DNA from: Bacteroidota bacterium
GTDB taxonomy: Bacteria > Bacteroidota > Bacteroidia > Chitinophagales > Chitinophagaceae
Direction of reading: 5' to 3'
Length of the DNA: 64,000 bases
Assembly: GCA_018268085.1 (NCBI GenBank)
Contig: JAFDXE010000004.1
Location: 62,001-126,000 of the forward strand
The notes under the pieces were generated by a model. The model saw nothing but the letters and a program-made list of their open reading frames with translations. It searched no databases and was not told the origin of the DNA. Position 1 is the first letter of the stretch; every line of letters begins with the position of its first letter. Shown here one piece after another: positions 8,314-16,091 of this stretch. The translations under genes and the position numbers were made by a program.

Positions 8314-9525
8314 ATGTATATGTCTATAAAAAATATATTACCAAAATCATTGCTCATTCTCTTCAGTCTGTGCAGCAGCAATGTGTTACTGGCGCAAACA
8401 AACCCTGCACCTGCAGCAACTGCTCCCTCCTCTGCCAATCAACTGGTGATCCTGTTGGGATCCATCGCACTCGTACTTGCATTCGTTATTTACGGTATGG
8501 GACAGGTGCTGATCACACTCGGAAGACAAGCGCTCGAAAAAACTAAAAAATCAAACAGCGGTTTAGCAACAATAGTAATGCTGATCGGCCTGAGTTTATT
8601 AACCGTAACCGGCCATGCACAAGACCAGGCCGCAGAAGTAGTTAAAGCAGTTCCCAATTATGGCGGACTGGATAGTACAGGTTTCTGGGTATTGGTTAGT
8701 GTACTCGGCATTGAAATAGTAGTCATTTTTTACATGATGTTTTCCATACAGCGCCTGCAGGCAGAATTACTACCTAAAAAAGAAGGTAAGAAAGCCGGTG
8801 CACTTGGATCATGGTGGTCAAATCTTGATAAAAAAATATTTACCAAAGCCGTTGCCGTTGAGAAAGAAGCAGACGTATTGCTTGATCATGATTATGATGG
8901 CATCAAAGAACTCGACAATGCATTGCCACCATGGTGGAAATATGGATTCCTGTTCACCATTGTGGTAGCGATGATCTACTTACTGAATTTCCATGTATTC
9001 GGTTACGGAAAAAATCCTACACAGGAATACGAAGCAGAAATGCAAAAAGCAGAAGAACGCAAAGCAGAATACGAAGCAAAGAACAAAGACAAGATTGATG
9101 AGAACAATTTGCAGATGCCTGATAAGGCCGGCATTGAAAAAGGTAAAGACATTTTCAACACTGTTTGCTGGGCTTGTCATGGTAAACTGGGAGAAGGCGG
9201 CGCCGGCCCGAATTTAACCGACGACTACTGGATTCACAAAGGTTCTTTAACGGACGTATATCAATCTATCAAACACGGTTACCCGGATAAAGGAATGCAG
9301 TCATGGGCTAAGAACTATACGCCAAAAGAGATCAACGACCTGGCTGGATTTATATTAACACTGAAAGGAACCAATCCTCCTAATGCGAAAGCACCACAGG
9401 GAGATTTGTTCACTGAAGCTGCTGCCGGAAAAGATTCAACCGGAACTGCACCTGCAAAGGCTGATTCAACTTCAACCGGGGCAACACCTGCAAAAGCAGA
9501 TAACGCCAATGCAGGAAAGAAATAA
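8314..9525 (+). CDS. ccoP: cbb3-type cytochrome c oxidase subunit III (CcoP), single heme
   Basis: A 403-residue protein. The N-terminus has a signal-like segment ending VLLAQ, then two hydrophobic segments (about 45-65 and 110-145). The usual CcoP N-domain follows, with DNALPPWWKYGFLFTIV and a membrane helix, a charged coil (EYEAEMQKAEERKAEYEAK) and one cytochrome c domain (CWACHGKLGEGGAGPNLTDDYW, axial Met in KGMQSW). Proteobacterial CcoP has two hemes; this one has one, as is common in this phylum. The C-terminus ends in Ala/Thr/Lys-rich near-repeats (APAKAD). It passes electrons to CcoO. Confidence 0.92.
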   Translation: MYMSIKNILPKSLLILFSLCSSNVLLAQTNPAPAATAPSSANQLVILLGSIALVLAFVIYGMGQVLITLGRQALEKTKKSNSGLATIVMLIGLSLLTVTGHAQDQAAEVVKAVPNYGGLDSTGFWVLVSVLGIEIVVIFYMMFSIQRLQAELLPKKEGKKAGALGSWWSNLDKKIFTKAVAVEKEADVLLDHDYDGIKELDNALPPWWKYGFLFTIVVAMIYLLNFHVFGYGKNPTQEYEAEMQKAEERKAEYEAKNKDKIDENNLQMPDKAGIEKGKDIFNTVCWACHGKLGEGGAGPNLTDDYWIHKGSLTDVYQSIKHGYPDKGMQSWAKNYTPKEINDLAGFILTLKGTNPPNAKAPQGDLFTEAAAGKDSTGTAPAKADSTSTGATPAKADNANAGKK

Positions 9526-9552
9526 TTTTCTTTAGCATTACAACCTTATACC

Positions 9553-11070
9553 ATGTCTTCGATTCCAACACCACCCACGCAACATGAAGAAATCTTCCGG
9601 GATTCCGTTGCAACCATATCAAAAGAAGGAAAGAGAAATTATATACATCCTAAAAAACCTAAAGGCCGGTTATACAATTTAAGAACCTGGTTCAGCAGAT
9701 TTTACCTTGTTGTATTTTTCACCCTCCCGTTTATCAAGGTAAATGATGAACCACTGCTCATGCTGAATGTGCTGGAACGTAAGTTCATCATATTCGGCAT
9801 GATCTTTTGGCCACAGGACTTCTTCATCTTCGGGATCGGGATGCTTACCTTCATCGTTTTCATTATTTTATTTACAGTAGCATTCGGCAGGATATTCTGC
9901 GGCTGGGCTTGCCCGCAAACAATTTTCATGGAAATGGTATTCCGCAAAATTGAATACTGGATCGATGGAGATTCTACCCAGCAGAAAGCATTGAAAAAAA
10001 TGCCCTGGAATACAGAGAAGATATGGAAGCGTGGTTTGAAGTTCGTCATCTTTTTTACCCTCTCCTTTGTCATCGCCAACTTCTTCCTCGCTTATCTTAT
10101 CAGCATGGACAGGCTTATCGACGACATCACTCATCCTGCGCAAAGTATCGGTACACTTATATCACTTCTTGGCTTTACTACCGTATTCTTTTTTGTTTAC
10201 TGGTGGTTCAGGGAACAGGCGTGTATCGTTGTTTGTCCGTACGGAAGATTACAAGGTGTACTCCTCGATAAAAGCTCCATCGTGGTAGCGTACGATTACC
10301 AGCGTGGCGAACCAAGAGGCAAACTAAAGAAAGCGAACAATCCCAAAATTGAAGAAGACCATGATTGCAAATGTGATGATTGCAAGGGGGATGGCGGATG
10401 TAAATCGGTGGTACAAAAACTTGAACAGGTACAACCTGTTGCGGCGGTGCATGGCGATTGTATCGATTGTGCGGCCTGTGTTAAGGTTTGTCCAACGGGC
10501 ATCGATATCCGAAACGGAACCCAGTTGGAATGCGTAAACTGTACAGCCTGCATTGATGCCTGTGACGCTATCATGACGAGTATTCACAAACCAACCGGGC
10601 TTATCAGGTATGCATCAGAGAACAGTATTAAGAATAAAGTAAAACTTACTTTCAACAGGAGAATAAAAGCTTATACCGCTGTATTAAGCCTGCTTATCCT
10701 GCTGCTGGTATTCCTGCTCGTTAGCAGAACCGACCTGGATGCACGACTGATGAGAACCGCCGGCATGACCTATACTTCATTGCCTGATGGCAGGGTGAGC
10801 AACCTGTACAACCTAAAACTCGCCAATAAAACACACAAGGATATTCCCATTTACCTTAAGCTGGAGAATCTTCCGGGCGAGATCACACTCATCGGCAATA
10901 CAAAACCAGTTATCAAAAAAGAAGATTATACCAACCTGCAGTTCTTTGTAAAACTTAAAAGAGAAGATCTTAAAAACTGGAAAACAGCATTAGAAATAGG
11001 ACTGTATGATTCAACAGGAAAGATCAAAACCGTAACGGCAAAATTTATTGGGCCGGAAATTTATAACTAA
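9553..11070 (+). CDS. ccoG: cbb3 oxidase accessory ferredoxin-type membrane protein CcoG, with a Cys-rich insertion
   Basis: A 505-residue membrane iron-sulfur protein of the CcoG/RdxA family, thought to handle copper reduction for CcoI-dependent assembly. It has several transmembrane helices, CGWACPQTIFMEMVFRKIEYWIDGD, CVVCPYGRLQGVL-type motifs, and two 4Fe-4S sites (CIDCAACVKVCPTGIDIR, CVNCTACIDACD). The C-terminal periplasmic domain is Ig-like. Just before the ferredoxin domain is an insertion of about 40 residues with its own cluster, DCKCDDCKGDGGC, which I do not recognise from other CcoG proteins. It lies 27 bases after ccoP in the same operon. Confidence 0.92.
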   Translation: MSSIPTPPTQHEEIFRDSVATISKEGKRNYIHPKKPKGRLYNLRTWFSRFYLVVFFTLPFIKVNDEPLLMLNVLERKFIIFGMIFWPQDFFIFGIGMLTFIVFIILFTVAFGRIFCGWACPQTIFMEMVFRKIEYWIDGDSTQQKALKKMPWNTEKIWKRGLKFVIFFTLSFVIANFFLAYLISMDRLIDDITHPAQSIGTLISLLGFTTVFFFVYWWFREQACIVVCPYGRLQGVLLDKSSIVVAYDYQRGEPRGKLKKANNPKIEEDHDCKCDDCKGDGGCKSVVQKLEQVQPVAAVHGDCIDCAACVKVCPTGIDIRNGTQLECVNCTACIDACDAIMTSIHKPTGLIRYASENSIKNKVKLTFNRRIKAYTAVLSLLILLLVFLLVSRTDLDARLMRTAGMTYTSLPDGRVSNLYNLKLANKTHKDIPIYLKLENLPGEITLIGNTKPVIKKEDYTNLQFFVKLKREDLKNWKTALEIGLYDSTGKIKTVTAKFIGPEIYN

Positions 11071-11100
11071 CAATTTATTGTTTATTTAAAATGTACAATT

Positions 11101-11535
11101 ATGAGCTGGGGATATAAAATATTAATTGTTTACCTGGTGTTTGTTTCCGGAATAGTTTATCTCGTGATACGATCATCCGGCGAAAACCAGGACCTGGTAA
11201 CAACCGACTACTACGAACAGGAATTGAAGTACCAGGAAAAAATTGACGAAACAAAAAGAGCCAATTTACTTTCATCAGATGTGCAATACAACATCAGCAA
11301 CCAGGAACTGGTTATCCGTTTCCCGGAAGAGATGAAAAATAAAAAAATGAATGCACATGTATTGTTGTATTGCATTGCCGATAAAAACAAAGACGTGGTG
11401 AAAGACTTTAACACCACCGATGGAATGGTAACACTAAAACTGCCGGCAGCCAATAAAGGTTTGCATGATGTGAAAGTTTCCTGGGAAGCAGAAAAAGTAA
11501 CTTACTATAACGAACACAAATTAATGATACAATGA
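11101..11535 (+). CDS. ccoH: cbb3 oxidase assembly protein CcoH (FixH)
   Basis: A 144-residue protein with one N-terminal membrane helix (ILIVYLVFVSGIVYLVI) and a periplasmic domain starting DLVTTDYYEQELKYQEKID, a hallmark of FixH/CcoH. It helps assemble the oxidase with CcoI. Its stop overlaps the start of the next gene by 4 bases (ATGA), suggesting translational coupling. Confidence 0.88.
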   Translation: MSWGYKILIVYLVFVSGIVYLVIRSSGENQDLVTTDYYEQELKYQEKIDETKRANLLSSDVQYNISNQELVIRFPEEMKNKKMNAHVLLYCIADKNKDVVKDFNTTDGMVTLKLPAANKGLHDVKVSWEAEKVTYYNEHKLMIQ

Positions 11536-12239
11536 TCAGTTTGTTTGTAACAGCATTGGTAATGGGCGCAGTTGGGGCTTTACATTGCGTGGGCATGTGC
11601 GGTCCGATCGCAATGTCGTTACCTGTTGTATCCAATAATAATTTCTCCCGTTTCATTTCAACATTATTATACAATGCCGGAAGGGTAACCACTTATGCAA
11701 CACTTGGTTTTATTGTTGGTCTCGCCGGATCCGGCATTGGATTGATGGGATACCAGCAGGCATTGTCAATCGGCATCGGCATCATCATACTTTTATTTAT
11801 TTTCTTTCCTTCAAAAACATTTTCCATGAATAACCCCGTTGCTGTTTTTTTTAAACAGTGCCGGGAATGGTTAGGTGCTTTATTTATTAAAAAGAATTAC
11901 CGCTCGGTATTTTTTATAGGATTGTTAAACGGGCTTCTCCCCTGTGGTTTGGTTTACCTGGCAATGGCCGGTGCCATATCAACCGCATCTGCATTCAAAA
12001 GCAGTTTGTTTATGGCTGCATTCGGATTGGGCACACTGCCCCTGATGTGGAGCGTTACATTTTTCGGTGGCTTCGTAAGCATCAGCATCCGACAGAAAAT
12101 AAGAAAACTGTATCCGTATATGATGGCAGTTATGGCGGTGCTGTTGATTGTACGTGGATTGGGTTTAAACATCCCTTACCTAAGCCCGGGAATACATAAC
12201 AACCACGATGGCATGCAGGCAATCAGTTGTCATGATTAA
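11532..12239 (+). CDS. TauE/SafE-family membrane protein of the cbb3 locus
   Basis: A 235-residue protein with about six membrane helices. The N-terminal motif GALHCVGMCGPIAMS is typical of the SafE/UreH-type branch that often closes cbb3 operons and may take part in copper or thiol handling. A second conserved piece, NGLLPCGLVYLAMAGA, is also present. It overlaps ccoH by 4 bases. Its stop region carries the distal FNR-type box of the next promoter. The transported substrate is unknown. Confidence 0.8.
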   Translation: MISLFVTALVMGAVGALHCVGMCGPIAMSLPVVSNNNFSRFISTLLYNAGRVTTYATLGFIVGLAGSGIGLMGYQQALSIGIGIIILLFIFFPSKTFSMNNPVAVFFKQCREWLGALFIKKNYRSVFFIGLLNGLLPCGLVYLAMAGAISTASAFKSSLFMAAFGLGTLPLMWSVTFFGGFVSISIRQKIRKLYPYMMAVMAVLLIVRGLGLNIPYLSPGIHNNHDGMQAISCHD

Positions 12240-12297
12240 ATTCATCCTTAAAAATGACGGAGATTCTTATTAATTTTTGAACTATAGGTTAGTTTTA
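12232..12297 (+). promoter_or_regulatory. Tandem FNR-type promoter of the unknown gene at 12318
   Basis: The distal box TGATTAAATTCA (12232-12245) is a perfect TGA-N6-TCA overlapping the stop codon of the preceding gene. The proximal site TGACGGAGATTC (12254-12267) has only the left half intact. The centres are 22 bp apart. The -7 candidate TAGTTTTA (12290-12297, five of six) begins 29.5 bp from the proximal centre. Transcription would start near 12301, 17 bases before the ATG. Confidence 0.55.
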
Positions 12298-12317
12298 CCA
12301 AAATTGAGTAGCAACAA

Positions 12318-12710
12318 ATGAAAGTTACAGCACATAGGGAAATAGATCACTTCTGGCACGAATGCATGGCATGGGGCCGTGCGCTTGATTTTTACCTGCA
12401 GGAAAACGCTTATTTTAAAACAAGACTATCACAGGCCCTCGATAATAATATTGATAAAGAATTCCTGGAAAAAGCTGAATATTTTCAGAATTGTTTCCTG
12501 GAAACAGACGATAAGCTGCATGCACTAAAAAAGAACATCGTATTGTTTCAACGCCAGTTAAAAAATTCGCTGGTAGTAGATAGTGCGTTAATAAAACGCT
12601 TACTGTTAGATCATCACAAACTGGATGCAGAAATTGCAGAGTGCATTATGGGGTTTGAAAAACTGAAGAAAGCATTCAGTACATACCTGCTATCGTTACT
12701 TCATCATTAA
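12318..12710 (+). CDS. Helical hypothetical protein in the oxygen-response cluster
   Basis: A 130-residue, apparently all-helical and soluble protein with no signal peptide. It is rich in His, Glu and Lys (HREIDHFWHEC near the N-terminus, LLDHHKLDAEI near residues 95-105, LLHH at the end). I do not recognise the family. It has its own candidate FNR-type promoter and lies between the cbb3 operon and the kinase/regulator pair, so a role in low-oxygen or metal physiology is plausible. Its stop overlaps the convergent regulator gene by 4 bases. Confidence 0.7.
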   Translation: MKVTAHREIDHFWHECMAWGRALDFYLQENAYFKTRLSQALDNNIDKEFLEKAEYFQNCFLETDDKLHALKKNIVLFQRQLKNSLVVDSALIKRLLLDHHKLDAEIAECIMGFEKLKKAFSTYLLSLLHH

Positions 12711-13768
12711 TTCAACATTCCTTCGAGCTTCTTTTCATTTAAGATCGTGATGTTGCTGCCCTGGATGTCGATCAGCTTCTCACTCTTAAAATCACTCAGC
12801 GTACGAATAAGTGATTCAGTGGCTGTACCGGCAATATTGGCCAGGTCTTCCCTGGAGAAATTAATGCTGAATTTTTCCTTTCCTTCCGTTCCGTACTTTT
12901 TTTGCAAGGTCATGAGCGCTGTGGCCACACGTTTACGCAGAGAATTATAGGCAATATTCAATAGTTGCTGTTCTTTTTCGGCAATATTGTTTGACAATAG
13001 CCGGATCATCTTCTTAGTTACTTCGGTATTTTCATTCAATACTTTTTGAAAATCTTCTACGGGGATATCACAGATCGTACTTTCCTCTATCGCTTCCGCT
13101 GTTTCTTTGTATGTAGTTCCCTCCAGTAATGCGGTGTAGCCAAAAAAATCGCCATCGGCAAACAAACCGGTTGTAAGCGTTTTACCGTCGTCGTTACTGA
13201 TATACGTTTTTACTTTTCCCTTCTTTACATAAAACAATTTGTACGGATGATTGCCTTCCATATAGATCACCTGCTTTTTCCGGAAAACATTTTCATCACT
13301 CTCATTGGTAAGATCGTCCAGCGTTTTTCCCTTGCTGAATTCGGTGATCATCTCTTTCAAACCCTGCGGATCGGAACTGTATTCCTTTTTCATCAATCCG
13401 GCTTTCTTCAAACGGCTGTCTATAGCATTCAGTAATTCAATGTCGGTAAATGGCTTGGTAATATAATCATCAGCGCCCATTTCCATTCCTTTACGCAGGT
13501 CGGCCCGCTCAGATTTTGCTGTTAAGAAAATAAAGGGAATGCCGGCCAGTTCATCATTCTTGCTAATGAGGTGCAACACGCCATAACCATCCAGCACCGG
13601 CATCATTATATCACAGATAATTAAATCGGGCTTGTTCGACATGGCTTTTTCAACACCCACTTTACCGTTCTCCGCCGTATCTACAATGTAATTCGACAAT
13701 TCCAGTATCTCCGCTGTATTCTCCCTGATGTCGTTATTGTCTTCGATTAATAAGATCCGCTGTCTCAT
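12707..13768 (-). CDS. Receiver-CRP/FNR fusion regulator (phospho-controlled FNR-like activator)
   Basis: A 353-residue fusion. Residues 1-122 form a response-regulator receiver with phosphoacceptor D53 (LIICDIMMP), T83 and K105. Residues about 160-260 are a cyclic-nucleotide-binding-type barrel (GKVKTYISNDDGKTL, GDFFGYTALL). The C-terminus is a Crp-type winged helix (SREDLANIAGTATESLIRTL). FNR iron-sulfur cysteines are absent; the only Cys are near 52 and 233. The recognition helix keeps Glu 318 and Arg 322, which align with the FNR Glu and Arg that read TGA/TCA. It overlaps the upstream kinase gene by 4 bases. I infer that phosphorylation by that kinase replaces direct oxygen sensing and that it binds the TGA-N6-TCA boxes in this window. 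Confidence 0.9.
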   Translation of the reverse strand: MRQRILLIEDNNDIRENTAEILELSNYIVDTAENGKVGVEKAMSNKPDLIICDIMMPVLDGYGVLHLISKNDELAGIPFIFLTAKSERADLRKGMEMGADDYITKPFTDIELLNAIDSRLKKAGLMKKEYSSDPQGLKEMITEFSKGKTLDDLTNESDENVFRKKQVIYMEGNHPYKLFYVKKGKVKTYISNDDGKTLTTGLFADGDFFGYTALLEGTTYKETAEAIEESTICDIPVEDFQKVLNENTEVTKKMIRLLSNNIAEKEQQLLNIAYNSLRKRVATALMTLQKKYGTEGKEKFSINFSREDLANIAGTATESLIRTLSDFKSEKLIDIQGSNITILNEKKLEGMLN

Positions 13769-14979
13769 GTTGCAAAATTATGATTGAAAGTAATGGTAAA
13801 TGCAGTGCCTTTTTCCAATTCACTGGTAAAATCAATGGTTCCTTTCATCAGTTCAACATATTTCCCAACAATGTGCAGTCCCAAACCGGTTCCCTGTATA
13901 TTGGTTACATTCGATGCCCGGAAAAACCGTTCAAACAAATGCTGCTGGTCTTCTGTTGAAATGCCAAGGCCATTGTCTTTTATCGTTAATACAAAAGTAT
14001 CATTTTGCACGCTTGAATGGATATTTATTATTCCGTCTTCAGCAGTAAACTTTATGGCGTTCGATAAAAGGTTGATGATAATATTGCGCAGCAATGATTC
14101 ATCCAGGTTTACCATTTCATTTCCTTCATGATCATATACGATCTCCTGTGCCTTCTTTTTTATACCTGATATTTCCCCGATTATTTTTGAAATGAAGTCC
14201 TTTACATTAAACTCAACCGATTTTACTTCAATCTTTCCGTCTTCAATTTTACCAATAGATAAAAATTCATTTAAAATTCCGGTGAGGTTATTTACAGAGG
14301 ATTTGATACGATCGATGTGTTTCTCTCTTTTTTCCTGTTCTTCCTTTTCGGCATATTTGGCCAGCAATGATGCAGAGGAAAGTATGGTGCTCAACGGGGT
14401 TCTGAACTCGTGTGAGGCCATAGAAACAAATCTCGATTTAAGATCGCCCAGTTCTTTTTCTTTATCCAGCGCTTTCGATAATTCGTCTTTTGATTGTTCG
14501 AGATCCTGCATGGCTTCCTGCAATTGAACGGTACGCAGTGCTACTTTCTTTTCCAGGCCTTCATTCAGTTCCTCTATCTGTTGTTTGTGTTCAATAACCG
14601 ACTTTTCAATTTCTTTCCGGGTGGTAATATCAATAACGAATGCGATGATGTGCATGGAACCGCCGAGATTGTAATTGCTGAGGCTTACTTCCACCGGGAA
14701 TTCGCTTCCGTCTTTTTTTATGGCAAATAGATCCCTGCCTGTGCCCATGGTTCTGGGGCCGGGTTGTTTATTATAATTACTCCTGTGTTGCTGGTGCTTT
14801 TTTGTGTAACGGGATGGAATCAACATTTCTACTTCTTTACCGATCAGTTCTTCACTACTGTCGTATCCGAATTGTGTAAGCAGAAAGTTATTGGCCATTT
14901 CGATTACACCGTTTTCATTTGCTACCAGGATACCAATAGAAGCATATTGAAACAGGGCTTCAAAACGATTGTCAACCAT
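13765..14979 (-). CDS. PAS sensor histidine kinase, cognate of the receiver-CRP regulator
   Basis: This gene uses the ATG at 14979 (MVDNRFEALFQ); a longer frame to 15012 exists. It is a soluble kinase: a PAS domain (about residues 5-125), a coiled coil (about 130-180), a HisKA dimer domain with phospho-His in SMASHEFRTPLST, and a HATPase domain (NLLSNAIKF, DNGLGIS, GTGLGLHI). The PAS region contains SRYTKKHQQHRSNY and MGTGRDLF, which line up with the heme-ligand His and the Arg of FixL, but the same pattern occurs in ordinary PAS domains. It has no membrane segment. It is translationally coupled to the receiver-CRP gene and is a paralogue of the kinase at 16092. Confidence 0.9.
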   Translation of the reverse strand: MVDNRFEALFQYASIGILVANENGVIEMANNFLLTQFGYDSSEELIGKEVEMLIPSRYTKKHQQHRSNYNKQPGPRTMGTGRDLFAIKKDGSEFPVEVSLSNYNLGGSMHIIAFVIDITTRKEIEKSVIEHKQQIEELNEGLEKKVALRTVQLQEAMQDLEQSKDELSKALDKEKELGDLKSRFVSMASHEFRTPLSTILSSASLLAKYAEKEEQEKREKHIDRIKSSVNNLTGILNEFLSIGKIEDGKIEVKSVEFNVKDFISKIIGEISGIKKKAQEIVYDHEGNEMVNLDESLLRNIIINLLSNAIKFTAEDGIINIHSSVQNDTFVLTIKDNGLGISTEDQQHLFERFFRASNVTNIQGTGLGLHIVGKYVELMKGTIDFTSELEKGTAFTITFNHNFAT

Positions 14980-15085
14980 TTTACAAAAATAGGTATTGAT
15001 GTAAATGTACAATCAATAATACCGCAGCGAAATTAAAAGAAGCACTTTAATGGGTAATATTACCAGGAAGACTAATCTGTTGTAT

Positions 15086-15199
15086 AGAAAAACAGGAACA
15101 GATGCCGGTGAACAATCATTACCCTCATATTTACCGGCATCCTTCCTGTTGTTGAAATACCGGCCCCGAACCGGTATTTCTTTGCTCAATTAATTAACC
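15086..15199 (-). ncRNA. Predicted FNR-controlled small RNA with two hairpins
   Basis: On the minus strand, TAGATTTG (15210-15203) is a perfect -7 element whose first base is 29.5 bp from the perfect FNR-type box at 15233-15246. The predicted transcript starts near 15199. It folds into a first hairpin, GAAATACCGG/CCGGTATTTC (15180-15154, 10-bp stem, 7-nt loop). A second hairpin (15150-15091) has stems AACAGGAA/TTCCTGTT and GATGCCGGT/ACCGGCATC around a 23-nt loop and runs into TTTTTC, like an intrinsic terminator. No ORF is obvious. It could instead be the leader of the kinase gene 107 bases further on. Confidence 0.45.
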
Positions 15200-15202
15200 C
15201 TG

Positions 15203-15298
15203 CAAATCTAACGGCAGCAGTTTTTGGCGGTTATGATAGCAGTCAACACCCCACATGATATAGATCATTCTCCCGTAGCCGTTCAAAAAATACATTTG
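15203..15298. promoter_or_regulatory. Divergent FNR-type promoters: sRNA (minus) and ric-like gene (plus)
   Basis: Two perfect TGA-N6-TCA boxes, TGATAGCAGTCA (15233-15246) and TGATATAGATCA (15255-15268), lie 22 bp apart. On the plus strand TACATTTG (15291-15298) starts 29.5 bp after the centre of the second box. On the minus strand TAGATTTG (15210-15203) starts 29.5 bp from the centre of the first. Each promoter therefore has boxes near -41 and -63. Plus-strand transcription should begin near 15302. Confidence 0.75.
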
Positions 15299-15334
15299 TA
15301 GGTGTATAATTCCGTTTATAAAACAATTCCGGTG

Positions 15335-16063
15335 ATGTTACCAGCAAACAGAACAATAGCAGATATCGTAAGGGCCGATTACCGGGCAGCCGATGTATTT
15401 ACCCGGCATGGCATCAATTTCTATTATGAAGGAAATACCACACTTGAAGAGATCTGCAGGTTAAACAATATTGATGCACGGGTGGTTGAAAATGAGATCT
15501 CTGCTGCTACCCAACATACAGGTTTACCCGACCGCTTACAGTTCAACGACTGGAAAATAAGTTTTCTTATCGATTATATCTGCAACATTCACCATGCTTT
15601 TTTACACAAAGCCATACCCGCCATTGAAGCTGAAATTTCCGGCATGCTGGATCCGAAAAAACCGGACTATAAAACAATGGTAAATATTAACGGATGCTTC
15701 CTGCAATTATCATCGTTGCTGCTGAAACATATTCCGCATGAAGAAGAAATAATCTTCCCGTACATTAAACAACTTGAAACAACCTACTCCCGTAAAGAAA
15801 CGTATGGATCGTTGTTTGTAAGAACATTAAGAAAACCACTTAGTAATATTACAAAAGAAGAGGAAGATATTGTGGAATTGCTTAACAGGCTGCAACAATA
15901 TACTTCCAATTATACCGCACAATCAAACAAAGGCGCCGACATGCAACTGCTTTACCAGAAACTACATGAATTTCACAACGATTGTATTCAACACCTGCAT
16001 CTTGAAAACAATATTCTGTTTCCAAAAGCAATTGAAATAGAACAGCAATTGCTTCGCAACTAA
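15335..16063 (+). CDS. ric: ScdA/YtfE-like di-iron protein (iron-sulfur repair family)
   Basis: A 242-residue protein using the ATG at 15335. A GTG at 15302 coincides with the predicted transcription start and is unlikely. The N-terminal domain (IADIVRADYRAADVF...LEEIC) is ScdA_N-like, and a hemerythrin-type four-helix domain follows with ligands in NIHHAFLHK, HIPHEEEIIFPYI and HEFHNDCIQHLHLENNILFP. RIC proteins donate iron to repair iron-sulfur clusters after nitrosative or oxidative damage. The N-terminal domain reads INFYYEG where the family normally has a Cys-Cys pair, so the redox Cys motif is missing. It is the first gene of a probable operon with the kinase at 16092. Confidence 0.85.
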   Translation: MLPANRTIADIVRADYRAADVFTRHGINFYYEGNTTLEEICRLNNIDARVVENEISAATQHTGLPDRLQFNDWKISFLIDYICNIHHAFLHKAIPAIEAEISGMLDPKKPDYKTMVNINGCFLQLSSLLLKHIPHEEEIIFPYIKQLETTYSRKETYGSLFVRTLRKPLSNITKEEEDIVELLNRLQQYTSNYTAQSNKGADMQLLYQKLHEFHNDCIQHLHLENNILFPKAIEIEQQLLRN

Positions 16064-16091
16064 ATTTCCGGCATAAATACCTGCTGTTGTT

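Noticed and set aside
15302..15334. GTG start for the ric-like protein
   Set aside because: The GTG coincides with the predicted transcription start and adds residues not typical of the family; ATG 15335 has a normal leader.
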